The notes beneath the pieces are model-generated. The model was not told where the DNA came from. It made no database searches and saw nothing but the letters and a program-made list of their open reading frames with translations. A stretch of DNA of 64,000 nt from JACKJK01 sp046159835 (GTDB lineage: Bacteria; Pseudomonadota; Alphaproteobacteria; Rhizobiales; Tepidamorphaceae), in NCBI RefSeq assembly GCF_046159835.1, contig NZ_JBJXCY010000002.1, forward strand, positions 620,001 through 684,000. The letters run 5' to 3'. Position numbers and translations under genes: made by a program. This document shows positions 35,101 to 43,798 of this stretch, one piece after another (within the stretch, counting starts at the first letter, position 1; each line of letters starts with the position of its first letter).

Positions 35101-35240
35101 GTGCCGGCGCCAACGCGCAGAACGCCATCGGCATCGGCGTCATCGGCGGAATGCTGGCCTCCACCGTGATCGGTATCTTCCTCGTGCCGGCGCTTTATGT
35201 CGGCGTGCGCAAGGTCACAGGATGGCGCAAGGCAGCGTGA
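32151..35240 (+). CDS. RND multidrug efflux transporter, HAE1 family (AcrB-like)
   Basis: Proton-driven trimeric drug exporter of 1029 residues, the usual HAE1 length. Visible: N-terminal [25 protein letters not shown], the two large periplasmic domains, twelve membrane segments, and the proton-relay pair Asp-Asp in [20 protein letters not shown] with the conserved lysine region in the second half ([21 protein letters not shown]). It forms an operon with the adaptor at 30909 under likely MarR control. Substrate range cannot be read from the sequence. Confidence 0.96.
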   Translation: [1029 protein letters not shown]

Positions 35241-35311
35241 CGCGACGCGGCGCAACCACGTGCAACTTGCGCAATGCTCGCATCGCCAAAGGCGGCAAAT
35301 TATAGGATTAT

Positions 35312-35387
35312 TGGCACTCCCAAGGGGAATCGAACCCCTGTTTCCGCCGTGAGAGGGCGGCGTCCTAGACCGCTAGACGATGGGAGC
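35312..35387 (-). tRNA. tRNA-Glu (anticodon CTC)
   Basis: The minus strand folds into a 76-base cloverleaf including an encoded CCA: acceptor GCTCCCA paired with TGGGAGT (one G-U pair), anticodon stem CCGCC/GGCGG with loop CTCTCAC giving anticodon CTC, and T-arm AGGGG-TTCGATT-CCCCT. Discriminator base is G. It reads GAG codons. Confidence 0.96.
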
Positions 35388-35460
35388 GCATGCGGCCCGT
35401 GATGAACGGGAGACGCGATATAGCGTTTGTGGCCTCAAAGCGCAAGCGAAGTTGATGCGC

Positions 35461-35814
35461 TCAGTTGGCCGGAGACACCAGCCTGATACGCCCGGTCGGC
35501 TCGCCGTCGGGCAGCGAGAACAGCCGGATTTCCTGCGCGCCGTCGGACATGCGCACCGTCACTGTCAGCACGTCGTCACTGGCAGAAGACGAGACCACTT
35601 GCGCACCGGCGGGGATTTCGGCAATGGCATCGACGCTCGCCGTTTCCGGCCCGCCAAACGCACCGATCCGGTAGAGGATTGCGAACATCACCGCCAGCAG
35701 CCCGAGGACCATCACGCCAATGGAGCCGAACAGCAGCCGCGCGAGCTTCACCCGCACCCGCTCCACGGCGGGGTCGAGGGGGGCGTCTTCCTGATCGTCG
35801 TGATTGTTCGTCAT
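35461..35814 (-). CDS. Small single-pass membrane protein (DUF6476-like)
   Basis: A 117-residue protein with an acidic N-terminus (MTNNHDDQEDAPLDP), one membrane segment (about residues 27-50, LLFGSIGVMVLGLLAVMFAIL), and a soluble C-terminal domain of about 65 residues likely in the periplasm (VVSSSASDDVLTVTVRMSDGAQEIRLFSL). Homologues of this size sit beside the RluA-family gene in many Alphaproteobacteria and are, I believe, catalogued as DUF6476; function unknown. A much longer frame starting at 36282 is antisense to the neighbouring synthase gene and is rejected. It is divergent from that gene. Confidence 0.72.
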   Translation of the reverse strand: MTNNHDDQEDAPLDPAVERVRVKLARLLFGSIGVMVLGLLAVMFAILYRIGAFGGPETASVDAIAEIPAGAQVVSSSASDDVLTVTVRMSDGAQEIRLFSLPDGEPTGRIRLVSPAN

Positions 35815-35938
35815 GGACTTGTCGCCTTCACCGGAACCGGCGCAGGGCAAAGCACGGCTGGCCGCGCGACGCAAGCCGCTCGCGCCTGGCGCAAGCCGCT
35901 CGCACTGAGTGACACGCGGTGCTAGACCCGCTCTCGCC

Positions 35939-36928
35939 ATGGACCAACGCGAATTCACACTCTGCGAGTATGCGGAAAAGCCGGTGCGGCTCGACGCGGC
36001 GCTGGCCGCTGCGTGCCCGGAGATTTCACGCGCCCGTTTCCAGGCGCTGATCCGCGACGGCAACGTGCTGATTGGCGGCCAACCCGCGACCGACCCCTCC
36101 CGCAAGCTGCGTGAACCCACGACCGCGATCGTCACCCTGCCGCCGCCCGAACCCGCCGAGCCGGAAGCCGAAGACATCCCGCTCGATGTCGTCTTCGAGG
36201 ACGAGCACCTGATCGTTGTCGACAAGCCGGCTGGCCTCGTCGTGCATCCCGGCGCAGGCAATGCGTCCGGCACCCTCGTCAACGCGCTGCTGCATCACGC
36301 CGGCGACAGCCTGTCGGGCATCGGCGGCGTCGCACGCCCCGGCATCGTCCACCGCATCGACAAGGAAACCAGCGGCCTGATGGTGGTCGCCAAGAACGAT
36401 GCCGCCCACAAGGCGCTCAGTGCCCAGTTTGCAGACCACGGCCGCACCAGCGCGATGGAGCGGGCTTACAAGGCCGTCGTCTGGGGCGTTCCCGGCAGGC
36501 CGTCGGGCACGGTGGATGCACCGCTGGCCCGCGATCCCGGCAACGCGACCCGCATGGCGGTGCGAACCGGGGGTCGCCACGCGCTGACGCACTGGCAGCG
36601 TCTCGAACGCTTCGAGGGCGGCGGCAAGCCGCTTGCAAGCTTGCTCGAATGCCGGCTCGAGACGGGCCGCACGCACCAGATCCGCGTGCACATGACCCAT
36701 ATCGGCCACCCGCTTCTGGGTGACCCGGTCTACGGCACCGGCTTCAAGACCAAGGCCGCACACCTGAGCGAGGACGCCCGCGCGGCGCTGGTCGAACTGG
36801 ACCGTCAGGCCCTGCACGCCTTTCTGCTGGCGTTCGAGCACCCGGCGTCCGGTGACGTCATGCGATTCGAATCATCTTTGCCTGTGGATATGCAGGCGCT
36901 GCTGGACGGGTTGCGCACGCAAGGTTGA
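35939..36928 (+). CDS. rluD: RluA-family 23S rRNA pseudouridine synthase (RluD-like)
   Basis: Converts specific uridines of 23S rRNA (RluD sites in helix 69 for the best-known member) to pseudouridine. The 329-residue protein has an S4-like RNA-binding domain (about 15-70, RLDAALAAACPEISRARFQALIRDGNVLIGG) and the catalytic domain with the signature GIVHRIDKETSGLMVVAKN, catalytic D141, and the ETGRTHQIRVHMTHIGHPLLGDPVYG block. The subgroup (RluC versus RluD) is not certain; length and S4 domain favour RluD. It is followed by rpoH, a conserved neighbour in Hyphomicrobiales. Confidence 0.9.
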   Translation: MDQREFTLCEYAEKPVRLDAALAAACPEISRARFQALIRDGNVLIGGQPATDPSRKLREPTTAIVTLPPPEPAEPEAEDIPLDVVFEDEHLIVVDKPAGLVVHPGAGNASGTLVNALLHHAGDSLSGIGGVARPGIVHRIDKETSGLMVVAKNDAAHKALSAQFADHGRTSAMERAYKAVVWGVPGRPSGTVDAPLARDPGNATRMAVRTGGRHALTHWQRLERFEGGGKPLASLLECRLETGRTHQIRVHMTHIGHPLLGDPVYGTGFKTKAAHLSEDARAALVELDRQALHAFLLAFEHPASGDVMRFESSLPVDMQALLDGLRTQG

Positions 36929-37010
36929 CCGCAAATCCCGGATGGAACGCTTGCGGCGCGCTCTCGTTGGGTCAATACAGGCGCTTGAGGCCGCGATTTG
37001 CCGCCTCGTA

Positions 37011-37039
37011 TTGCGCGAGGCCGGTCGCGTTACCATATA
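37011..37039 (+). promoter_or_regulatory. Weak candidate promoter for rpoH
   Basis: TTGCGC (37011-37016) and CATATA (37034-37039) are 17 bases apart in the 195-base gap before rpoH. Matches to the sigma-70 consensus are partial. A CTTGAGG at 36983 might be part of a heat-shock-type promoter but its downstream half is not clear. Confidence 0.3.
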
Positions 37040-37123
37040 TGTCGGTCTGCATTTCAGGGTTTCGCCCACGATGCCGCCTGAACGGGGCCCAGGCGCGAAA
37101 CGCCATTCACGAGGGAATACGAC

Positions 37124-38032
37124 ATGGCCAGAGCGGCTTTGCCGACGATCAGCTCTGATGGGGGCCTATCTCGCTATCTCGACGAGATCCGCAAGTTTCC
37201 CATGCTTCAGCCGGACGAGGAATTCATGCTTGCCAAGCGTTGGCGCGAGCATGACGACCGCGACGCGGCGCATCAGCTCGTGACCAGCCACCTCCGGCTC
37301 GTCGCGAAGATCGCCATGGGCTATCGCGGCTACGGCCTGCCGGTAAGCGAGATCGTGTCGGAAGGCAATATCGGCCTGATGCAGGCCGTGAAGCGGTTCG
37401 AGCCGGACAAGGGCTTCCGCCTGGCGACCTATGCCATGTGGTGGATCCGCGCCTCCATCCAGGAATACATCCTGCGTTCGTGGAGCCTCGTGAAGATGGG
37501 CACCACCGCCAACCAGAAGAAGCTGTTCTTCAACCTGCGCAAGGTGAAGGGACAGATTTCAGCGCTGGAAGACGGTGACCTGAAGCCCGAACAGGTTTCG
37601 GAAATCGCCACCCGCCTCGGCGTCAACGAGGAAGAAGTCGTGTCGATGAACCGCCGGTTGGGCGGTGATTCCTCGCTCAACGCGCCGCTGCGCGCCGACA
37701 CCGAAGGTGCTTCGGAATGGCAGGACTGGCTGGTCGATGACAGCGAGGACCAGGAAACCCTGCTCGCAGAGAACGAGGAACTCGACAATCGCCGCACCAT
37801 GCTGGAAGCGGCGATGGACAAGCTGAACGACCGCGAACGCCGCATCTTCGAGGTACGACGCCTCTCCGAGGACCCGCTGACGCTGGAAGAGCTGTCGGAG
37901 GAATTCGGCGTCAGTCGCGAGCGCGTCCGCCAGATCGAGGTTCGCGCCTTCGAAAAGGTCCAGAAGGCCGTCGTCGAGGCATCCAAGGCGCAGGAACGCG
38001 GCCCCGCCGCGCTCGAACACCAGGCGTCCTGA
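37124..38032 (+). CDS. rpoH: Heat-shock sigma factor RpoH (sigma-32)
   Basis: Alternative sigma factor for heat-shock and protein-homeostasis genes, 302 residues. Region 2 contains RLVAKIAMGYRGYGLPVSEIVSEGNIGLMQAV and KGFRLATYAMWWIRASIQEYILRSWSLVKMGTT. The RpoH box (NQKKLFFNLRKVKG) and region 4 helix-turn-helix (LTLEELSEEFGVSRERVRQIEVRAFEKV) are clear. GAGGGA lies 7-12 bases upstream of the ATG. Many Alphaproteobacteria have two rpoH copies; only one is seen here. The C-terminal tail (about 285-302) is Ala/Glu-rich and variable. Confidence 0.97.
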   Translation: MARAALPTISSDGGLSRYLDEIRKFPMLQPDEEFMLAKRWREHDDRDAAHQLVTSHLRLVAKIAMGYRGYGLPVSEIVSEGNIGLMQAVKRFEPDKGFRLATYAMWWIRASIQEYILRSWSLVKMGTTANQKKLFFNLRKVKGQISALEDGDLKPEQVSEIATRLGVNEEEVVSMNRRLGGDSSLNAPLRADTEGASEWQDWLVDDSEDQETLLAENEELDNRRTMLEAAMDKLNDRERRIFEVRRLSEDPLTLEELSEEFGVSRERVRQIEVRAFEKVQKAVVEASKAQERGPAALEHQAS

Positions 38033-38163
38033 CGCGCTGCACAGGAAATGCGCGGCGGCTCACCGCAACGTGAAACCGCCCTGCTTCCCTGATCGCCGCA
38101 TCGTCCTACCTCTCTCCTGACATCGCGCGGGCGTTTCCCGCGTCCCCGACAGGAGTTCTATCC

Positions 38164-38730
38164 ATGACCGATATCCAGCCCGTTCTGCCGCGCGCCAAGG
38201 CGCCGGACCTTGCCGTCCCCACCGTTGGCGGCGGCCACTGGCGGCTTGCCGACAGCCACCCGCAGACCTTCACGCTGGTCGTGTTCTATCGCGGGCTGCA
38301 CTGCCCGCTGTGCAAGGCGCAACTCAAGGATCTGGAGTCGAAGCTTCCTGAATTCGACAAGCGCGGCGTCACCGTCGTCGCCGTCTCTGCCGACGATGCC
38401 GAACGCGCGTCCACGGCCGTGAATGACTGGGGGCTGGAAAAGCTGACGATCGGCTACGACATGCCGCTCGACGTCGCCCGCTCATGGGGCCTCTACATCT
38501 CGTCAACGCGCGGCACGACGTCGGCGAAGATCGAAGAGCCGCACCTCTTTTCCGAGCCGGGCCTGTTTCTCGTCAAGCCGGACAACACGGTCTTCTTCGT
38601 CTCGGTGCAGTCGATGCCGTTCGCTCGCCCGCACCTGTCCGATGTGCTGAGCGCGGTCGATTTCGTGCTGGCAAAGGACTACCCCGCGCGCGGCGAAATC
38701 GCCGATCTGAAGACAGCCGAAGCCGCTTGA
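38164..38730 (+). CDS. Peroxiredoxin-like (AhpC/TSA family) thiol protein
   Basis: A thioredoxin-fold protein of 188 residues in the AhpC/TSA superfamily. The active-site region reads VVFYRGLHCPLCKAQLKDLE, giving a C47-P-L-C50 pair rather than the single peroxidatic Cys context of classical peroxiredoxins (PxxxTxxC). It may reduce peroxides through a local disulfide or act as a thiol oxidoreductase. VTVVAVSADDAERA and GLFLVKPDNTVFFVSVQSMPFARPH match the family's later strands. AGGAG lies 8-12 bases upstream of the ATG. It stands alone between rpoH and the convergent thiamine-precursor transporter. Confidence 0.85.
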   Translation: MTDIQPVLPRAKAPDLAVPTVGGGHWRLADSHPQTFTLVVFYRGLHCPLCKAQLKDLESKLPEFDKRGVTVVAVSADDAERASTAVNDWGLEKLTIGYDMPLDVARSWGLYISSTRGTTSAKIEEPHLFSEPGLFLVKPDNTVFFVSVQSMPFARPHLSDVLSAVDFVLAKDYPARGEIADLKTAEAA

Positions 38731-38744
38731 AAACAGAAGACATA

Positions 38745-38766
38745 CCGGGCGGCGCGAACCGCCCGG
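38745..38766. terminator. GC-rich hairpin between convergent genes
   Basis: Perfect 8-bp stem CCGGGCGG/CCGCCCGG with a 6-base loop lies 15 bases after the peroxiredoxin-like stop and 14 before the end of the convergent transporter gene. It lacks a T-run; likely but unproven terminator. Confidence 0.45.
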
Positions 38767-38779
38767 CAAGTCTCGTTCG

Positions 38780-39721
38780 TCAGCGCAGCGTCACTGCGTA
38801 GTCGCTGACCGGGACCGTTTCCTTGATCAGCCCCTGTTCCTTCATGAACTCACCGAACCGCTCGTAGCGGCCAACGTCCAGCGCGAAAGGTCGCTTGGCA
38901 AAGCGCGGCATGGTGTCGACCCACGCGCGCTGGTTCAGCGCGTTGTCGAGGTCGGGATGCGCGGCCTTGAACAACTCCCAACCCTCGTCGGGGTGGTTGG
39001 TCATCCAGATCGTCGCCTTTTCGATGGCCCGCATGAAGCGCAGCAGCTTCTCGTCGCCGGTCCGGTCCTTGTGGGCGACAAAGATCAGCTCGTCATAGAC
39101 CGGCACGCCGTGCTCTTCCGGGTAGAAGGCAAGGCCTGTCTTTCCCTCGATATCCAGCTGAGTCAGCTCGAAGTTGCGGAACGCGCCGATCACCACATCG
39201 ACCTTGCCCGCGATCAGCGCAGGCGACAGGGCGAAGTTGACGTTGACGAGCTTCACGTCGTCGAGCGTCAGGTTTTCCTGCGACAGCATCATCTTCAGCA
39301 GCGCATCCTCGAAGCCGCCGACAGAGAAACCGATGGTCTTGCCTTTCAGGTCGGCGAGGGTCTTCACCTCGCCGCCTTCGAGCGCGACCAGCGTGTTGAG
39401 CGGCGTCTCGACGATTGTGCCGATGCGCACCAGCGGCAGCCCCTCGCCGATCTGCTGGTGCAGGCTAGGCTGGTAGGAGATCGCGATGTCGCCCTGCCCG
39501 GCTGCGACGAGGCGCGGCGGTGCGGATGGGTCCGCCGGCGGCACGATCTCGACGTCGAGGTTTTCATCCGCGAAGTAGCCCTTCTCCTGCGCGACGATCA
39601 CCGGCGCATGGTCGGGGTTCACGAACCAGTCGAGCAGCAGGGTCAGCTTGTCGGCGGCCTGTGCCGGTGCGGCGATGGCCAGTGCGATGGTGACGAGGGC
39701 CAGCGAGAGCAATCGCTTCAT
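38780..39721 (-). CDS. thiY: Thiamine-precursor ABC transporter substrate-binding protein (ThiY/NMT1 family)
   Basis: Periplasmic receptor of the NMT1/THI5-like family, 313 residues. ThiY members bind formylaminopyrimidine or related pyrimidine salvage compounds for thiamine synthesis. A signal peptide (MKRLLSLALVTIALAIAAPAQA, cleavage near residue 22) precedes the fold. LTLLLDWFVNPDHAPVIVAQEKGYF is the family hallmark, with Trp-Phe-x-Asn-Pro-Asp-His near the ligand pocket. The TPP riboswitch at the head of the operon makes a thiamine-related substrate very likely. The gene is downstream of the permease by 31 bases; GGAG precedes the ATG. Confidence 0.88.
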   Translation of the reverse strand: MKRLLSLALVTIALAIAAPAQAADKLTLLLDWFVNPDHAPVIVAQEKGYFADENLDVEIVPPADPSAPPRLVAAGQGDIAISYQPSLHQQIGEGLPLVRIGTIVETPLNTLVALEGGEVKTLADLKGKTIGFSVGGFEDALLKMMLSQENLTLDDVKLVNVNFALSPALIAGKVDVVIGAFRNFELTQLDIEGKTGLAFYPEEHGVPVYDELIFVAHKDRTGDEKLLRFMRAIEKATIWMTNHPDEGWELFKAAHPDLDNALNQRAWVDTMPRFAKRPFALDVGRYERFGEFMKEQGLIKETVPVSDYAVTLR

Positions 39722-39752
39722 GGCGCGTATCTCCTTGTCGGTCTTGAAGAGT

Positions 39753-40526
39753 TCATGCCGGCAGTTCGTCCACCCAGTGAACGAGCCGGCGCGTGGAAAA
39801 TTCCACGATCAGCCGCAGCGCGAGCGCGGCGACCGCGAGGAACAGGAGGCAGGCGAAGACGAGCGCGGTCTGCACCCGTGCATTGGCCTGCAGCATGACG
39901 AAACCCAACCCTGCCGAGGCCCCGACCCATTCGCCGACAACGGCGCCGATGGGCGCGATGGCCGCCGCGACCCGCAGGCCGGAGGCGAGCGCTGGCAGTG
40001 CCGCAGGCACCCGCAGCACCAGCGTCGTGGCGACGTTCGACGCGCCATACAGGCGGGCGAGATCGAGCAGGTGCGGCTCCGTGCGGCGCAACCCGTCATA
40101 GAAGGCGGAGGCGACGGGGAAATAGATGATGAGCGTCGCCATCGCGATCTTGGAAGCCAGCCCGAAGCCGAGCCAGATGACGAGCAGCGGCGCGATGGCA
40201 AAGACGGGAAGCGCCTGGCTCGCCACCAGCAGCGGCAGCACCAGGTGCCGCGCCGGTCGGAACAGGGTGACGGTGAGTGCAGTCGCGACACCCAGCACGG
40301 TGCCGACGATCAGCCCGAGCACCATCTCAAGAAACGTGATGCCGGCGTGATGGGCGAGGTAGCCCCACTGCGCGGCAATGGCCTGAAACACCGCTTGCGG
40401 GCCGGGGAAGATGAAGGCCGGTGGCGCAAACGTCGCGTGGGCCACCCACCAGACGACGAGCAACCCGGCAACCCACAGCGCGCCGCGCAGGACAGCTCCA
40501 CCGATGTCGTTGACCGTGTCGCGCAA
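39753..40526 (-). CDS. thiX: Thiamine-precursor ABC transporter permease (ThiX-like)
   Basis: BPD-type inner-membrane permease of the SsuC/ThiX group, 257 residues and about six membrane segments. The coupling (EAA) loop is visible as YDGLRRTEPHLLDLARLYGASNVATTLVLRVPAALPALASGLR. The start is a TTG at 40526: the frame is closed by a TGA just upstream and no early ATG exists. A GGAG at 40539-40542 lies 12 bases upstream, partly within a small hairpin of the riboswitch expression platform. No ATP-binding subunit (ThiZ) follows in this operon. Confidence 0.88.
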   Translation of the reverse strand: MRDTVNDIGGAVLRGALWVAGLLVVWWVAHATFAPPAFIFPGPQAVFQAIAAQWGYLAHHAGITFLEMVLGLIVGTVLGVATALTVTLFRPARHLVLPLLVASQALPVFAIAPLLVIWLGFGLASKIAMATLIIYFPVASAFYDGLRRTEPHLLDLARLYGASNVATTLVLRVPAALPALASGLRVAAAIAPIGAVVGEWVGASAGLGFVMLQANARVQTALVFACLLFLAVAALALRLIVEFSTRRLVHWVDELPA

Positions 40527-40607
40527 GGCGTTTCGTCACTCCGGTTGTGAGACCGGGTGCGCGCACGAATGAGAATTGGAAAAGCGGACCTTCGCCGCAA
40601 CCAGTTC

Positions 40608-40703
40608 CCGTCCCTACGCCGGCATCACCCGGGTCAGGTTCGAAGGGTTCGGCGGTGCCGCCATCTCAGTCCCGCGGCACCAAGGCCTGAGGACACCCCT
40701 AGG
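40608..40703 (-). ncRNA. TPP riboswitch (THI element)
   Basis: On the minus strand the conserved THI-box elements appear in order: GGGGTGTCCT, the CTGAGAT core, ACCCTTCGAACCTGA and GGTGATGCCGGCGTAGGGA. They form the two-arm TPP aptamer. About 80 bases separate it from the permease TTG. Within that platform CCGGT/ACCGG (40541-40545 and 40552-40556) pairs across part of the GGAG ribosome site, suggesting translational control by TPP. Confidence 0.95.
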
Positions 40704-40766
40704 AACGAATTTTGTGGTCCGGCTCCGCGTTTTGCTTACCGCGCGGAACCGGGTGGGAAGAATCGT

Positions 40767-42179
40767 CTACTGCGACTGGTTCTGTCCCCATTCCGCGAAG
40801 GCCTCGCGGAAAACCTGTTCGCCTTCCGGCCCCTTGGCCATCGTCACGATGGCGCGCTGGCCGTTGGCATAAACCATCGGCACGTCGAGGAACGGATGCT
40901 GAGACATCGCCTGGATGTTGCGCGGCGTGTCCTGGTCGCCCGCCAGAAGCGCCATCAGGAAGATGCCGTCATCGACGCGCACGACCTCGCCCGCCAGCGG
41001 CCCGCCACGCGCCTTCGGCGTCGTCTTGGTCAGCAGGCCCGGCACGTTGTTGATGCCACCACCGCCGAAGCCCGGCGGGATCGAGAAGACGAAATCGATC
41101 GTGTGGGTGGCCGGGAAGGCCGGATCGGTGTTCTTGCGGATCATCACGCTGAGCGCGAAGTCGCGGGAGGGAACGCGTACGCGCCCCTCGATGACCGGAA
41201 TGCCGTTCTCGCGGTTCAGCGTCCAAGTGACCGAGCCCGGAACTTCAGCCGGGGTCGCCTGCGCGGTCTCGCCTTCTTCCACGAGCAGCGCCTCGATCAC
41301 TGCCTCGCCGGGCGGCGCCGCGGGCGGTTCGGGCGCGGGCTCAGCCGGCTGGTCCGGCGCGGCCGGCGCATCCTGGCCGGCATTCTCGCCGTCGCCGGGA
41401 AGACGGGCCTCGACCTTCTCGTCGTCGGCACCTTCCTGCTGGATCAGGGCGAGCAGCGGAGCTGCCGCATCCATGATCGCGTCACGCTTCCAGTAACCGA
41501 CACCGGCAATGCAGCCGACGATGAACAGCGCGATCAGCCAGCCCCACGGGCGGCTGCGCGTCTCAAGCTCGTAGGCGCCGGGATCGGGCCAGTCGTCAAA
41601 ATGCTGGTCGTCCTCGGGGCCTTCAGGGACACCCGGAGGCGGGGCGAAGCCGTCATCGTCCATCTCGACGGACGGCGCGTTGGAATAACCCGGCGAAACC
41701 GGCTGGTTTGGAAGCTGCGCCGGATCGACCTGTACCGCGGGCGCATCGGGATCGGGCTGCGCCCTCTGGTTTGGCGGCGGCGGCGTGGGAGAGGCGGCCG
41801 GCTGCAGGAACTGGTCAGGGCGCTGTCGCTGCGGCGACACGTAACCCGGCGAACCGGGAATGGAGGGACGCGGCGTCGAACCAGGCTGCGCGGGCGGCGC
41901 AATGGCCGCCGGTTGTGCCGGCGGGGCGACGGCAGGACGTTCCGGCGGTGCCGCCAACGCAGGCCCCTTCGCCGCCTCTTCCGCCTCGATGGTGCGAACG
42001 GCAGCACGCAGGTTTTCCCGCATCTTCGCGATGTGCTCGGCATCCGCTGGCGGATCCGACTTCTGCAGCTGTGCGACGAGCGCTGTTTCGGCACGCGCGT
42101 ACAGCTGGCGGCGCGCGGCAACCGTGTTCTCTGGCAGGTTGCCGATGGCTCGGCGCAGGACGGAATTGAAGTCGGTCAT
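40767..42179 (-). CDS. Conserved proline-rich single-pass membrane protein of unknown function
   Basis: A 470-residue protein in three parts. The N-terminal helical region (1-70) is soluble, then there is a long Pro/Ala/Gln-rich disordered segment (about 75-195), one membrane helix (about 213-232, PWGWLIALFIVGCIAGVGYW), a second acidic Pro-rich stretch, and a folded C-terminal domain (about 305-455) with GRVRVPSRDFALSVMIRKNTDPAFPATHTIDFVF. The topology puts the folded domain in the periplasm. Similar proteins sit beside purA in Hyphomicrobiales and are sometimes misannotated as CheA-like kinases; I see no kinase motif. Function unknown; the architecture suggests an envelope-spanning scaffold. 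Confidence 0.75.
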   Translation of the reverse strand: MTDFNSVLRRAIGNLPENTVAARRQLYARAETALVAQLQKSDPPADAEHIAKMRENLRAAVRTIEAEEAAKGPALAAPPERPAVAPPAQPAAIAPPAQPGSTPRPSIPGSPGYVSPQRQRPDQFLQPAASPTPPPPNQRAQPDPDAPAVQVDPAQLPNQPVSPGYSNAPSVEMDDDGFAPPPGVPEGPEDDQHFDDWPDPGAYELETRSRPWGWLIALFIVGCIAGVGYWKRDAIMDAAAPLLALIQQEGADDEKVEARLPGDGENAGQDAPAAPDQPAEPAPEPPAAPPGEAVIEALLVEEGETAQATPAEVPGSVTWTLNRENGIPVIEGRVRVPSRDFALSVMIRKNTDPAFPATHTIDFVFSIPPGFGGGGINNVPGLLTKTTPKARGGPLAGEVVRVDDGIFLMALLAGDQDTPRNIQAMSQHPFLDVPMVYANGQRAIVTMAKGPEGEQVFREAFAEWGQNQSQ

Positions 42180-42243
42180 GTCGAATACACTGATCTACGC
42201 TTTTGGGCGGCTGGTGTGCGTCGCCGCCGGGTTGGTCATTAAC

Positions 42244-43539
<1,296 letters not shown>

Positions 43540-43798
43540 GCGTAATCCAACCCTTCACGTGTTCCGCCCGTCTCATTTCACCGCGCGACAGTGTGCGCAA
43601 GGGGCCTGCCCCTGTCATGCAATCTCGCTGATTACGGTGAAGGCGGCGGACATTACCAACAAAGTTTCGCAAAATCGACAGCCAGAAGCACGCATGGCTG
43701 CCACCGTCGCGACAGGCTTTACACGAGCCCCGCCGAACCGCTAGCGCTTGCCTCCCGGCGTGGTGTCACGCCGGCGAACAGAAAAGCTCGATCGACCC

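Noticed and set aside
35461..36282. 273-residue protein starting at 36282
   Set aside because: The first 156 codons are antisense to the RluD-like gene; only the part from 35814 has a sensible start, membrane helix and conserved end.
36982..37012. Heat-shock (sigma-32) promoter of rpoH
   Set aside because: CTTG is present, but the downstream element does not match the expected CYTATNT pattern at the right spacing.
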